Assembly (NCBI GenBank): GCA_947452215.1
Contig: CANGCD010000002.1
Span: forward strand, 1 to 49,838
Source: Cytophagaceae bacterium
GTDB taxonomy: Bacteria; Bacteroidota; Bacteroidia; Cytophagales; Spirosomataceae
DNA: 49,838 nt
Reading direction: 5' to 3'
Below, piece by piece: positions 9,299 to 19,048 of this stretch; within the stretch, counting starts at the first letter, position 1; each line of letters opens with the position of its first letter. Below the pieces are notes generated by a model. That model had not been told where the DNA came from and did not search any database. It was given only the letters and a program-made list of their open reading frames with translations. The translations under genes were made by a program, and so were the position numbers.

Positions 9299-10220
9299 AC
9301 CTATTCGAATTGGGACACGAAATTCCGCCTTAGCTATGTGGCAAGCAAGGTATATCGCTGGTTTATTGGAACAAGCCGGACACGCCGTTGAAATCATTGA
9401 TATCGTAACCATTGGAGATAAAATATTAGACCGATCTCTTTCTAAAATTGGAGCGAAAGGGGTTTTTACAGAAGAATTGGAAACCATGCTTCGGAACGGA
9501 GAAATTGACATAGCCCAACATTCCGCAAAGGATTTGCCATCTACATTGGCAGAAGACCTTCCTTTAATTGCCTTCACCAAGCGTGAGGCAGCGCATGACG
9601 TTGTCTTAAGTTTGAATCCGGACTTCCGACTCTCATCCAAAATGGGAGGTGTTGTAGGAACGTCTAGTACACGTCGACGCGCCATGTTGGCAAAAGAATT
9701 CCCACAACACCAACTTGTTGAGATGCGTGGAAACCTTCAGACAAGATTAGAAAAATTACAGCGTGGAGCCTGTGATGCTATGCTATTAGCTTATGCGGGA
9801 GTTCATCGCATGGGAATGGAAGAATACATTGTGGAACATTTGGACCTCGACAGGTTTACACCAGCAGTTGGACAAGGTTCTGTAGCGATTCAATGTTCAT
9901 CTCAACTCGCATCAGAATTACAAACAGCTATTCGCAATATATGCAACGATGTCGCCACAGAAACCTGTTTGTTGGCAGAAAGGCATTTACTAGCCCAATT
10001 GGATGGGGGCTGTAGTGTCCCGGTGTTTGGCCATGCCAAATTGCATCCAGATGGAATTGCATTGAAGGGAGGCGTATTAGGTTTACAAGGAGAAGTTGAA
10101 ATGTACGCAAGCGCAATCGGCTATGATCCCCAAAATGTAGGTATGAAGGTCGCTCAAGATTTGATTGAACAAGGAGCTCAAAAGCTACTACAAGACATTA
10201 GGAAACAGTTAGCATCATGA
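9285..10220 (+). CDS. hemC: Hydroxymethylbilane synthase (porphobilinogen deaminase)
   Basis: IRIGTRNSALAMWQARYIAGLLE, AQHSAKDLPS, GTSSTRRRAML, LDGGCSVPVFGHA (dipyrromethane Cys). Confidence 0.97.
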   Translation: MPANRPIRIGTRNSALAMWQARYIAGLLEQAGHAVEIIDIVTIGDKILDRSLSKIGAKGVFTEELETMLRNGEIDIAQHSAKDLPSTLAEDLPLIAFTKREAAHDVVLSLNPDFRLSSKMGGVVGTSSTRRRAMLAKEFPQHQLVEMRGNLQTRLEKLQRGACDAMLLAYAGVHRMGMEEYIVEHLDLDRFTPAVGQGSVAIQCSSQLASELQTAIRNICNDVATETCLLAERHLLAQLDGGCSVPVFGHAKLHPDGIALKGGVLGLQGEVEMYASAIGYDPQNVGMKVAQDLIEQGAQKLLQDIRKQLAS

Positions 10221-11119
10221 AAAAAACCATTCTTATCACGGGATCGAATGGCCTGCTTGGGCAAAAATTAGTCGACTTACTCAGCAAAGCGGCTGGGGTA
10301 AATTTAATCGCAACGGCACGCGGTGAAAATCGATTGCCAAACCAAGATGGATATACGTATCAATCATTGGATATTACAGACCCTAAAGCTGTAGAAGATG
10401 TTTTCACGACCTATAAACCCCATATTGTTATCCATACGGCGGCAATGACAAATGTGGACACCTGTGAAAGTGATCGCTTAGGGTGCGAAGCACTGAATGT
10501 CAAAGCTGTGGAATACATCGTGTCGGCCTGCGCTAAACATCAGAGCTTTTTATGTCATTTATCGACTGATTTCATTTTCGATGGAGAGGCAGGTCCCTAT
10601 GACGAGGATGCAATCCCAAACCCTATCTCGGTGTATGGTGAAAGCAAACTAAAAGCGGAACAAATCATTCAAGCCTCCTCAATTCGTTGGGCCATTGCGC
10701 GCACCGTCTTGGTTTTTGGCATAGTTCCCGACATGAGCCGAACCAACATCATACTATGGGTCAAAAAATCACTCGAGGAAGGCAAACAAATTAATGTTGT
10801 AACGGATCAATTTAGAACCCCTACACTTGCCGAAGATCTAGCCATAGGTTGTTGGCTCATCGCCCAACATGAAGCTGAGGGAATATTTAACATTTCCGGT
10901 GAGGAATTATTAACACCTTACGAAATGGCAATCAAAACTGCTGAATTCTATCATTTACCCAAAGATTTAATTAAGCCTGCGGATTCGTCCACCTTCTCAC
11001 AACCTGCCAAAAGACCCCCTCGAACAGGTTTTATATTAACGAAGGCGAAGAGCATCTTAGGCTACAAACCTAGAACATTCAGTGAAGGTATCGCTTTGAT
11101 GGCAACACAAATCAAATAA
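10217..11119 (+). CDS. SDR-family NAD(P)-dependent sugar nucleotide reductase, RmlD/dTDP-4-dehydrorhamnose reductase-like
   Basis: ITGSNGLLGQKLVDLL Rossmann motif, VIHTAAMTNVDTCE, LSTDFIFDGEAGPYDEDAIPNPISVYGESKLKAE; ATGA overlap with hemC. Confidence 0.88.
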   Translation: MKKTILITGSNGLLGQKLVDLLSKAAGVNLIATARGENRLPNQDGYTYQSLDITDPKAVEDVFTTYKPHIVIHTAAMTNVDTCESDRLGCEALNVKAVEYIVSACAKHQSFLCHLSTDFIFDGEAGPYDEDAIPNPISVYGESKLKAEQIIQASSIRWAIARTVLVFGIVPDMSRTNIILWVKKSLEEGKQINVVTDQFRTPTLAEDLAIGCWLIAQHEAEGIFNISGEELLTPYEMAIKTAEFYHLPKDLIKPADSSTFSQPAKRPPRTGFILTKAKSILGYKPRTFSEGIALMATQIK

Positions 11120-11150
11120 AAAAAGGTCGTCCATTGAGACGACCTTTTTC
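11117..11150. terminator. Bidirectional terminator between rmlD-like (+) and obg (-)
   Basis: AAAAGGTCGTC cattga GACGACCTTTTT. Confidence 0.85.
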
Positions 11151-11168
11151 AGGTAATTATTTCATGCT

Positions 11169-12248
11169 TTACTCCTCCTCCGTTTGGGAATTGATATCCA
11201 AAGGTGCTTGTGGAATAATTTGAATGGAACTTTCAACTTGCTTAGCAACATCCTTGTTCTCCTCTTGCAAGGTTTCCCAAAGTAAATCCTTCAATTCTTG
11301 AATACCCGTATTGGTAACCGAAGAAATGAAAACTAAAGGTAGATCTTTGGGAAGGCTCTCGCGCATTTCCTCTTCCATTTCAGGAATGGATAGATCCATT
11401 TTAGAGACTACGAGAACACGACGTTTATGAAGTAATTCGGGGTTGTATTTTTCTAATTCACCTACGAGAATTTGGTATTCATCGCCCCAATTTTCCGTAT
11501 CCGAAGGAATCAAGAAACATAGAATTGAATTCCGCTCGATATGACGCAAAAAGCGTAAGCCGAGGCCTTTGCCTTCAGCAGCCCCTTCGATAATCCCAGG
11601 AATATCGGCTACCACAAAGGATTTATAATCCCGGTACGCGACCACTCCCAAATTAGGCACTAAGGTTGTAAATGGATAATCCGCAATCTCAGGTTTAGCA
11701 GCAGAAAGTACAGATAAAAGGGTGGATTTACCAGCATTCGGGAAACCAACTAATCCAACATCCGCTAACACTTTTAATTCCATAATGACCCAACGCTCGA
11801 GACCCGCTTCACCGGGCTGCGCGTGTCGAGGGGATTGGTTCGTGGAAGACTTAAAATGGGTATTCCCTAAGCCACCCCGTCCACCAGGTATTAACAATAC
11901 TTTTTGACCTTCTTCGGTGACTTCGGCAAGAAATTCATTGGTTTCGGCATCCTTCACAATGGTTCCGAGGGGAACTTCGATGTAGATATCTTCCCCTTCT
12001 AAACCAGACCGACGACCACCTTCGCCCCCTTTACCATTATCGGCAATAATATGTTTTTGAAATTTCAAGTGGAGCAAAGTCCAGTGTTGGCTATTTCCGA
12101 CAATATAGACATGTCCTCCCCGACCGCCATCACCGCCATCCGGACCGCCTTTGGGAACGTGTTTTTCTCTTCTAAAGTGCGAAGATCCACTTCCCCCACG
12201 CCCTGAACGTAAGTTGATTTTAACGTAATCAATGAAATTTGATGTCAT
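11169..12248 (-). CDS. obg: GTPase ObgE/CgtA
   Basis: Glycine-rich OBG fold ([33 protein letters not shown]), [20 protein letters not shown]. Confidence 0.97.
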   Translation of the reverse strand: MTSNFIDYVKINLRSGRGGSGSSHFRREKHVPKGGPDGGDGGRGGHVYIVGNSQHWTLLHLKFQKHIIADNGKGGEGGRRSGLEGEDIYIEVPLGTIVKDAETNEFLAEVTEEGQKVLLIPGGRGGLGNTHFKSSTNQSPRHAQPGEAGLERWVIMELKVLADVGLVGFPNAGKSTLLSVLSAAKPEIADYPFTTLVPNLGVVAYRDYKSFVVADIPGIIEGAAEGKGLGLRFLRHIERNSILCFLIPSDTENWGDEYQILVGELEKYNPELLHKRRVLVVSKMDLSIPEMEEEMRESLPKDLPLVFISSVTNTGIQELKDLLWETLQEENKDVAKQVESSIQIIPQAPLDINSQTEEE

Positions 12249-12250
12249 AT

Positions 12251-12292
12251 TTTAGTCATTAGTCGGCAGTCCGAAGTCAAAAGTCCGGAGTC
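12251..12292. repeat. Heptanucleotide tandem repeat tract 1 (NNNAGTC x6)
   Basis: TTTAGTC ATTAGTC GGCAGTC CGAAGTC AAAAGTC CGGAGTC, exact 7-nt periodicity. Confidence 0.85.
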
Positions 12293-12310
12293 ATTTCAAA
12301 CACCTCCTAC

Positions 12311-12338
12311 CTCTTAACTCTTAGTTCTTAGTTCTTAG
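12311..12338. repeat. Heptanucleotide tandem repeat tract 2 (YTCTTAR x4)
   Basis: CTCTTAA CTCTTAG TTCTTAG TTCTTAG, followed by TTAACTC TTACTTC. Confidence 0.8.
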
Positions 12339-12345
12339 TTAACTC

Positions 12346-12918
12346 TTACTTCTTTTCAACAATGGAAACGATTTGTCCGTAAATTTCCTCGATTTCACCA
12401 ACTCCATTAATGCTAGTAAATTTACCTTGTTGGGCATAAAAATCGGCCACAGGAGCTGTTTTTTCAGTATATTCTTGAACACGCTTTCGGATTAAATCTT
12501 CATTTTGATCATCCGGACGTCCCGATGTTTTACCACGAGATAGTAAACGTTGCGTCAATTCTTCCTCTTCTACTTCCAAAGCAATCATTTGTTGGATACT
12601 CACGTTATGTTGAGCCAATAAGGTATCCAAAGCTCCTGCTTGAGCAACTGTACGCGGGAAGCCATCGAAGATAAATCCAGCAGCAGATTTATTTTCATTT
12701 AATTTGTTGTCAATCATCCCGATTACCACAGCATCCGGAACTAAAATCCCTTGATCCATCAATTTCTTGGCTTCCAAACCTAAGCTTGTTCCTGCAGAAA
12801 TTTCCGCACGCAATAAATCACCTGTAGATAAGTGAATTAACCCATATTGCTCAATCAATTTCGCCGATTGAGTTCCTTTCCCTGCGCCTGGAGGGCCAAA
12901 CAATACTAAGTTTAACAT
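12346..12918 (-). CDS. adk: Adenylate kinase
   Basis: MLNLVLFGPPGAGKGTQSAKLIEQYGLIHLSTGDLLRAEI, GFPRTVAQA; start set at 12918 (12924 also possible) because a -7 promoter motif lies inside the longer track ORF. Confidence 0.95.
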   Translation of the reverse strand: MLNLVLFGPPGAGKGTQSAKLIEQYGLIHLSTGDLLRAEISAGTSLGLEAKKLMDQGILVPDAVVIGMIDNKLNENKSAAGFIFDGFPRTVAQAGALDTLLAQHNVSIQQMIALEVEEEELTQRLLSRGKTSGRPDDQNEDLIRKRVQEYTEKTAPVADFYAQQGKFTSINGVGEIEEIYGQIVSIVEKK

Positions 12919-12946
12919 AATCATTTTGTTAAATAAATGCAAAAGA

Positions 12947-12954
12947 CAAAGGTA
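12947..12954 (-). promoter_or_regulatory. Candidate -7 element for adk (TACCTTTG)
   Basis: Exact TAnnTTTG on the minus strand; no convincing -33 seen. Confidence 0.4.
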
Positions 12955-13106
12955 AGGAAAGCTAAGAGATTTACCTATGTTCAATTCGCTAATTACCTGA
13001 TTATTAAGAAATAATGACCATTTAAAAAATATTTACATTTTTTTAAAAAAAAATCATAAAACAGAGTAGCACAGAATGAAATATTTTATATATTGGACCC
13101 ACAAAG

Positions 13107-13131
13107 TCGACGAAATCTGTTTTTTCGTCGA
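13107..13131 (+). other. Perfect 9-bp hairpin in the susC 5' leader
   Basis: TCGACGAAA (13107-13115) - 7-nt loop - TTTCGTCGA (13123-13131), 23 nt before the susC ATG. Confidence 0.6.
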
Positions 13132-13154
13132 TTATCACTCAAACCTCTTATTTT

Positions 13155-16100
13155 ATGAAAAACAATTTCTACGTAAGCAGAGTGGTCTTTCTAATGGCTT
13201 TCATGTTAACCTTATCATGGGTTGCCTTTGGTCAAGACCGAAAAGTTACGGGTAGTATCCAAGACGCGAATGGCGGTGGTATTCCCGGTGTTTCTGTTGC
13301 AGTAAAAGGTACCTCAACAGGTACAACAACAGATGGAAATGGAGCTTTCTCCATTAATGTAAAAAGCGGTAACGCTGAATTAGTCATTACTTCGGTAGGC
13401 TATGTATCAAAAAGCGTTGCAGTTGGAAACCGTACATCCATTACAGTTAAGTTGGATGAAGACGTTAGCCAATTGAGCGAGGTCGTTGTGACAGGTTACT
13501 CATCCCAACGTAAAAAAGACATTACGGGAGCGGTATCGGTTGTAGGTGCAAAAGAACTGAATGCAGTTCCTACGGCATCCGTGACTCAAATGTTACAAGG
13601 TCGTGCCTCAGGTGTTACAGTGGGTAATGACAACTCACCAGGTGGTGGTACGATGGTTCGTATCCGTGGTTTTGGTTCGATCAACAATAACTCCCCTTTA
13701 TATGTCATTGATGGCGTTCCTACACAAGGTACATTGAACCAGATTAACCCAGCGGATATCGAGTCCATGCAGGTATTGAAGGATGCGTCTGCAGCCTCTA
13801 TCTATGGTGCTCGTGCTGCGAATGGGGTTGTGATCATCACAACAAAACGTGGTGGAGAAGGAGAACCCAAAATTAACTTCGATATGTATACAGGAACTCA
13901 AGATGTTGGTAAAACACTTGATTTGTTGAATACGAAAGAATTAGGACAATACTACTACGAATCTGAAATAGGTGCTGGAAAGCCTGCAGGAACATCTCCT
14001 TCGGCACAATACCGTTTCGGTGCTGATGGTTCTCAGACGATTGCGGATTACATTTATCCAAACGTCTATGGAGAGCTTCCAGCTAATTACACGTACACGA
14101 ATGATATTGCAGATCCTAACTTAGGGAAAACAGCATTCAACATTACGAAAGCGAATAAAGAAGGTACAGATTGGCAACATGCGATTTTTGGACCAGCTAA
14201 AATTTCCAACTATCAATTAGGCGCAACGGGTGGATCGAAAAATGGCAAATATGCTATTTCCGCAAGTTATTTCAACCAAGATGGTATTTTGAAATACACA
14301 GGTTATTCACGTTACTCGGTTCGTGCGAATACAGAGTTCAAGCGTGGAAAATTAACGTTTGGAGAAAACTTCACAGTAACGTACGATGAAAAAATCGGGG
14401 TTCCAGCAGGAAACAATAACGAATCAAATCCAATTTCTTTTGCGATTCGTGTTCAACCGATTATCCCAGTATTTGACATCACAGGCGGTCCACGAGGATT
14501 AGGCGGAACAAACACATCTGATTTAAATGGATTTGCAGGTTCAAGAGGTTCTAACTTAGGTAATGCACCAAACCCATTGGCTCGCCAATGGAGAGAGAAA
14601 GATAACCCATTAAAAGGTTCTCACATCTTCGGTAACGTGTTTACTGAAATTGAATTGATTAAAGACTTAAAAGCTCGTACGAGTTTAGGTTTTGAATACA
14701 ACAACTATAACCAATCGGTGTATTTAAACCGTGATATTGAAGCAGCTGAGCCTCGTTCATCAAACAGCTTAACGGTTTCCAATAGCTATGACCGTACGGT
14801 TACTTGGTTTAATACGTTGAATTACAATAAGACCTTAGGCGATCATACCGTCAATGTTTTAGTAGGTACTGAATCCGTTTCTACCTATGGGTTTGGTTTC
14901 AATGCTGCACGTTCAAACTTTGCGTTTGATGATTTATCTTACCGCTATTTGAACAATGGTTCTGCCGCAGGTCTTTCTAATGCAGGTTCAGGCGCAACTA
15001 TTACTGCCTTATTTTCGCAATTCGGAAAAGTTAACTATGCATACAAAGATTTATTGTTAGCTGACTTTACGATTCGTCGTGATGGTTCATCTCGTTTTGC
15101 ACCGGATTATCGTTATGGTATCTTCCCTGCATTCTCATTGGGAGCTCGCTTAACAGAATTGGCTTTCATGAAGGATCTTACATTCGTAAATGAATTAAAA
15201 GTTCGTGGAGGTTGGGGTAAAACGGGTAATCAGTTAATTCCAAACGTATACAATGCTTACACATTATATACTCCAAATCCGGATAACAACGCATACGATA
15301 TTTCAGGATCTGGTAACTCGATTGCGACTGGTTTCGATATCGCACAATTTGGTAACACAAATGGTCGTTGGGAAACAAATACATCAACAAACATTGGTGT
15401 GGATGCGAGTTTCTGGAATAATAAATTGGATGTTAACTTAGACTGGTACACACGTACAACATCCGATATGTTAACACAGGTGCCTATCCCAAAAACAGCT
15501 GGTACGGCAACAATTCCTTATGTAAATATTGGTGAAGTAAATAACACAGGTATTGACATCAACGTGACTTACCGCGATCAAATTGGTGATTTGCGTTACA
15601 GCATCACAGGTCAATATAGCCAATACAAAAACAATGTAGTTAAGTTGAATGATGACCCGAATGCAACTGTATTTGGTTTCTCAACTCGACTTCCTGCAAT
15701 TTCTGTTACAAAAGCAGGATTGCCAATCGCAAGTTTCTACGGTTACATTGTGGACGGTGTAATCAAAGACGATGCAGAGGCAGCTGCTGCTCCTAAATTC
15801 GGATCATATACACGTGCGGGTGTATTTAAATTCCGTGATGTGAATGGGGACGGTGTTATTACTGCTGCAGATAAAACAATCATCGGTAACCCTCACCCAG
15901 ATTTCACTTATGGTATCAACGTGAATCTTGGGTATAAAAACTGGGATTTAACCGTATTTGCGCAAGGTGTTCAAGGTAACGAGTTATTCAACTACCAAAA
16001 ATACTGGACGGACTTCAACACATTCCAAGGTAACCGTTCAAAAGACATGTTATACAACTCTTGGAAGAAACAAGGAGATGTAGCATTGCTTCCACGTTTG

Positions 16101-16409
16101 AACTCAAATGATGGAACGAGTCAGCAAATCTCGTCATACTTCGTAGAAGATGGATCTTACATGCGAATCAAGAATATTCAATTAACCTATACGGTTCCTA
16201 AAGTATTCTTAAGCAAGATTAAATTAAGCTCTTTACAAGTGTATGTACAAGGTCAAAACTTGTTCACATTCACGAAATACAAAGGCTTGGATCCAGACGT
16301 CAACTTGAGAGCTTCGGGTAATGATAACCAAGATATCCATATGGGTATCGATGAAGGTGCATTCCCAGTTGCTAAATCATACAATGTTGGTTTAAGAGTA
16401 GGATTTTAA
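13155..16409 (+). CDS. SusC/RagA-family TonB-dependent outer-membrane transporter
   Basis: Signal peptide, carboxypeptidase-regulatory-like repeat (VTGSIQDANGGGIPGVSVAVKGTSTGTTTDGNGAFSI), plug LQGRASGVTV...IRGFGSINNNSPLYVIDGVP...ASIYGARAANGVVIITTKRG. Confidence 0.97.
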   Translation: MKNNFYVSRVVFLMAFMLTLSWVAFGQDRKVTGSIQDANGGGIPGVSVAVKGTSTGTTTDGNGAFSINVKSGNAELVITSVGYVSKSVAVGNRTSITVKLDEDVSQLSEVVVTGYSSQRKKDITGAVSVVGAKELNAVPTASVTQMLQGRASGVTVGNDNSPGGGTMVRIRGFGSINNNSPLYVIDGVPTQGTLNQINPADIESMQVLKDASAASIYGARAANGVVIITTKRGGEGEPKINFDMYTGTQDVGKTLDLLNTKELGQYYYESEIGAGKPAGTSPSAQYRFGADGSQTIADYIYPNVYGELPANYTYTNDIADPNLGKTAFNITKANKEGTDWQHAIFGPAKISNYQLGATGGSKNGKYAISASYFNQDGILKYTGYSRYSVRANTEFKRGKLTFGENFTVTYDEKIGVPAGNNNESNPISFAIRVQPIIPVFDITGGPRGLGGTNTSDLNGFAGSRGSNLGNAPNPLARQWREKDNPLKGSHIFGNVFTEIELIKDLKARTSLGFEYNNYNQSVYLNRDIEAAEPRSSNSLTVSNSYDRTVTWFNTLNYNKTLGDHTVNVLVGTESVSTYGFGFNAARSNFAFDDLSYRYLNNGSAAGLSNAGSGATITALFSQFGKVNYAYKDLLLADFTIRRDGSSRFAPDYRYGIFPAFSLGARLTELAFMKDLTFVNELKVRGGWGKTGNQLIPNVYNAYTLYTPNPDNNAYDISGSGNSIATGFDIAQFGNTNGRWETNTSTNIGVDASFWNNKLDVNLDWYTRTTSDMLTQVPIPKTAGTATIPYVNIGEVNNTGIDINVTYRDQIGDLRYSITGQYSQYKNNVVKLNDDPNATVFGFSTRLPAISVTKAGLPIASFYGYIVDGVIKDDAEAAAAPKFGSYTRAGVFKFRDVNGDGVITAADKTIIGNPHPDFTYGINVNLGYKNWDLTVFAQGVQGNELFNYQKYWTDFNTFQGNRSKDMLYNSWKKQGDVALLPRLNSNDGTSQQISSYFVEDGSYMRIKNIQLTYTVPKVFLSKIKLSSLQVYVQGQNLFTFTKYKGLDPDVNLRASGNDNQDIHMGIDEGAFPVAKSYNVGLRVGF

Positions 16410-16444
16410 TTAGAGATATCATTTGAAAATAAATCAGATATAAA

Positions 16445-18223
16445 ATGAAAAAGTTAATCATAATCGCATCATTAGTCGCGACAGTCGGTGTCAACTTTTC
16501 TTGTTCAGATAGTTTCTTCGCAATCGAGCCGCAAGGCGCTGCTTCGTTGACGTCATTAAGCAACAAGAATGGGGTAAACGCCTTATTAATTGGAGCCTAC
16601 TCCCTTATGGATGGAGTTGGTGCTGGAAATACCGGACGTCAGTCCACGATTTCAAATTACGTTTTTGGCGGTATCACTTCGGGTGATGCGGTAAAAGGAA
16701 CGGATATTGGTGATCAGCCAGAGCAAGAGTATATCGAGCAGTTCAACTGGCTTTCTGACAATACATATTTCTTAGGAAAATGGCAACATTCATATGACGG
16801 CGTTGCTCGTGCAAACGAAGCCTTGATGCTAGCCAAAAGTGCAGATGTAAAAGACATGACTGATGCGGAAAAAACGCAAGTCGTGGCTGAATCACGTTTC
16901 TTACGTGGTCACTTCCATTTCGAAGCGAAGAAAATGTGGAACATGGTACCTTACATTGATGAGAATATCTATAAGCGTGATGATCCGAACTCTACGAAAG
17001 TGCCTAATGACAAAGACATTTGGGCGAACATCGAGGCGGACTTCAAATTTGCGGCAGATAACCTTCCAGCAACACAAGCACAAAAAGGTCGCGCTACGAA
17101 ATGGGCTGCAAAGACGTATTTAGCAAAAGCTATGCTTTTCCAAAAGAAATATGCTGAGGCTAAAGCGTTATTGCTAGATGTTTATGCAAACTCTGGCAAG
17201 AAATTAATGCCAAACTTCCATGATAACTACCGTAACATCACGAACAACAATGCGGAATCAATTTTCGAAATTGAATTCTCTGTAAATGATGGTTCTACAG
17301 GTAATAATGGTAATGCAGGAGATAACTTGAACTGGCCTTATTCTGCAAACTCCCCAGGTCGTGGATGTTGCGGGTTCTATTTACCTTCACAAAACTTAGT
17401 AAATTCATTCAAAACAACTTCGGATGGTTTACCAATGCTTGGTGCTAAAGCTGATGGTACAGCAGATACATACAACGCCGTTGACGTACCTAATGATGAA
17501 GGATTAAAATCAAATCAGGCCTTCTCATTGGACAAAACAGTCCCTGTAGATCCACGTTTGGATTGGACAGTAGGTCGTCGTGGAGTTAACTTCTTGGATT
17601 GGGGCCAAATGCCAGGATATGACTGGATTCGTAATCAAAACTATTCAGGTCCATACATCGGTAAAAAATGGATGTACTATTTAGCAGATGAAGGAAGTTC
17701 GACACACTCGACGAATAAACGTGCGGTGAACAACAACTATCGTTTATTGAAAATGTCTTCAGTAATCTTGTGGTTGGCAGAATGCGAGGTAGAATTAGGC
17801 AATTTGGCGGAAGCTGAAAAATATGTCAACTTAATCCGTAACCGTGCAAAAACAGGTTCTGTACAAGATGCAAGCGTAAACTATGTGGTTAATCCTTATC
17901 CTACGGGAACATTTGCTTCCAAAGGAAAAGAATTTGCTCAAAACGCTGTACGCATGGAAAACCGCTTAGAGTTTGCCATGGAAGGTCACCGTTTCTTCGA
18001 TTTAGTTCGTTGGGGTATTGCTGAGCCTTACTTAAACAAATATTTGAAAGAAGAATCTGTTAATGGTACAGACATAACTGGAAGAACCTACAACAAACGT
18101 GGATACCTAGCTGGTAAAACGTTCAAAGCAGGTAGAAATGAATATTTCCCTCTTCCAAATGATGAGATTCTAAATTCGCAAAAAGCGGGTGCAGCTACTT
18201 TAAAGCAGAACCCTGGTTATTAA
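16445..18223 (+). CDS. SusD/RagB-family nutrient-binding outer-membrane lipoprotein
   Basis: Lipobox VGVNFSCSD, SusD helical repeats, C-terminal RMENRLEFAMEGHRFFDLVRWG and YFPLPNDEI. Confidence 0.96.
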   Translation: MKKLIIIASLVATVGVNFSCSDSFFAIEPQGAASLTSLSNKNGVNALLIGAYSLMDGVGAGNTGRQSTISNYVFGGITSGDAVKGTDIGDQPEQEYIEQFNWLSDNTYFLGKWQHSYDGVARANEALMLAKSADVKDMTDAEKTQVVAESRFLRGHFHFEAKKMWNMVPYIDENIYKRDDPNSTKVPNDKDIWANIEADFKFAADNLPATQAQKGRATKWAAKTYLAKAMLFQKKYAEAKALLLDVYANSGKKLMPNFHDNYRNITNNNAESIFEIEFSVNDGSTGNNGNAGDNLNWPYSANSPGRGCCGFYLPSQNLVNSFKTTSDGLPMLGAKADGTADTYNAVDVPNDEGLKSNQAFSLDKTVPVDPRLDWTVGRRGVNFLDWGQMPGYDWIRNQNYSGPYIGKKWMYYLADEGSSTHSTNKRAVNNNYRLLKMSSVILWLAECEVELGNLAEAEKYVNLIRNRAKTGSVQDASVNYVVNPYPTGTFASKGKEFAQNAVRMENRLEFAMEGHRFFDLVRWGIAEPYLNKYLKEESVNGTDITGRTYNKRGYLAGKTFKAGRNEYFPLPNDEILNSQKAGAATLKQNPGY

Positions 18224-18242
18224 TTTGTTTTTCATATTGCAT

Positions 18243-18275
18243 AAAAGTCAGGACTTCGGTCCTGACTTTTTTTTT
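18243..18275 (+). terminator. Intrinsic terminator of susCD with cUUCGg tetraloop
   Basis: A4 GTCAGGAC-TTCG-GTCCTGAC T9. Confidence 0.93.
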
Positions 18276-18306
18276 GCTCAAAAGGCAAAGATTTCGACTA
18301 TATTTG
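18273..18306 (+). promoter_or_regulatory. Promoter for nitroreductase gene, -33 overlapping the T-tract of the preceding terminator
   Basis: TTTG at the end of the T-run - N22 - TATATTTG (18299-18306). Confidence 0.55.
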
Positions 18307-18322
18307 AAAAAAAATAAATTCA

Positions 18323-19048
18323 ATGCTCCCTGAAAATTTAGACCAAATTATCCAACAACGCAGATCCAATCGCAGATTTGACGACAATACACCTGTTGAT
18401 GATTCCGTAATCGAACGAAGTTTAAAACGTGCAATCCTATCCCCCAACAGCAGTAATATGCAATTGTGGGAATTTCATTGGATTCAAAATGCAGAAAAAA
18501 GAACTGAATTTCACGAATTGTGCTTAGGACAATCAGCAGCCAAAAATCCGCCGCACTTGGTGGTCTTTGTTACCCGACAAGACAAATGGAAGCAACGGGC
18601 CCAATGGAATTTAGACCGAATCAATGAAGGCCTACAAGGCAAGGAGCCCGGAAAGCTTGAAAAACGCGGTTTACAATATTACAGCCAACTCATGCCATTA
18701 CTTTACCGCCAAGACATTTTCGGTATATTCACGTTAATTCGTAAAGGCATGTGCTTTTTTATGGGTCTAAGAAAGCCTTTCATGCGCTTTGGCGGAAAAG
18801 CAGACCAACGTGTCATGGTACATAAATCATGCGCATTGGCGGCTCAAACGTTTATGTTGTCAGTCGCAGCTGAAGGCTACGATTCTTGCCCGATGGAAGG
18901 ATTCGATGCAGTCCGTGTGAAAAAAGCATTGAAATTACCTGCAGGTGCTGAAATCAATATGATTATCGCCGTAGGAAAAGGTACACCTGAAGGAATTTGG
19001 GGAGAACGCTTCCGCGTTCCATATGATGATGTTGTCGTTAAATACTAA
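18323..19048 (+). CDS. Nitroreductase-family protein
   Basis: LDQIIQQRRSNRRFDDNTPVDDSVIERSLKRAILSPNSSNMQLWEFHWI; FMLSVAAEGYDSCPMEGFD. Confidence 0.88.
   Translation: MLPENLDQIIQQRRSNRRFDDNTPVDDSVIERSLKRAILSPNSSNMQLWEFHWIQNAEKRTEFHELCLGQSAAKNPPHLVVFVTRQDKWKQRAQWNLDRINEGLQGKEPGKLEKRGLQYYSQLMPLLYRQDIFGIFTLIRKGMCFFMGLRKPFMRFGGKADQRVMVHKSCALAAQTFMLSVAAEGYDSCPMEGFDAVRVKKALKLPAGAEINMIIAVGKGTPEGIWGERFRVPYDDVVVKY

Noticed and set aside
15811-15890. EF-hand-like DVNGDGVITAADK in SusC as a dockerin
   Set aside because: This motif is a common conserved part of SusC-family barrels, not a separate dockerin module.
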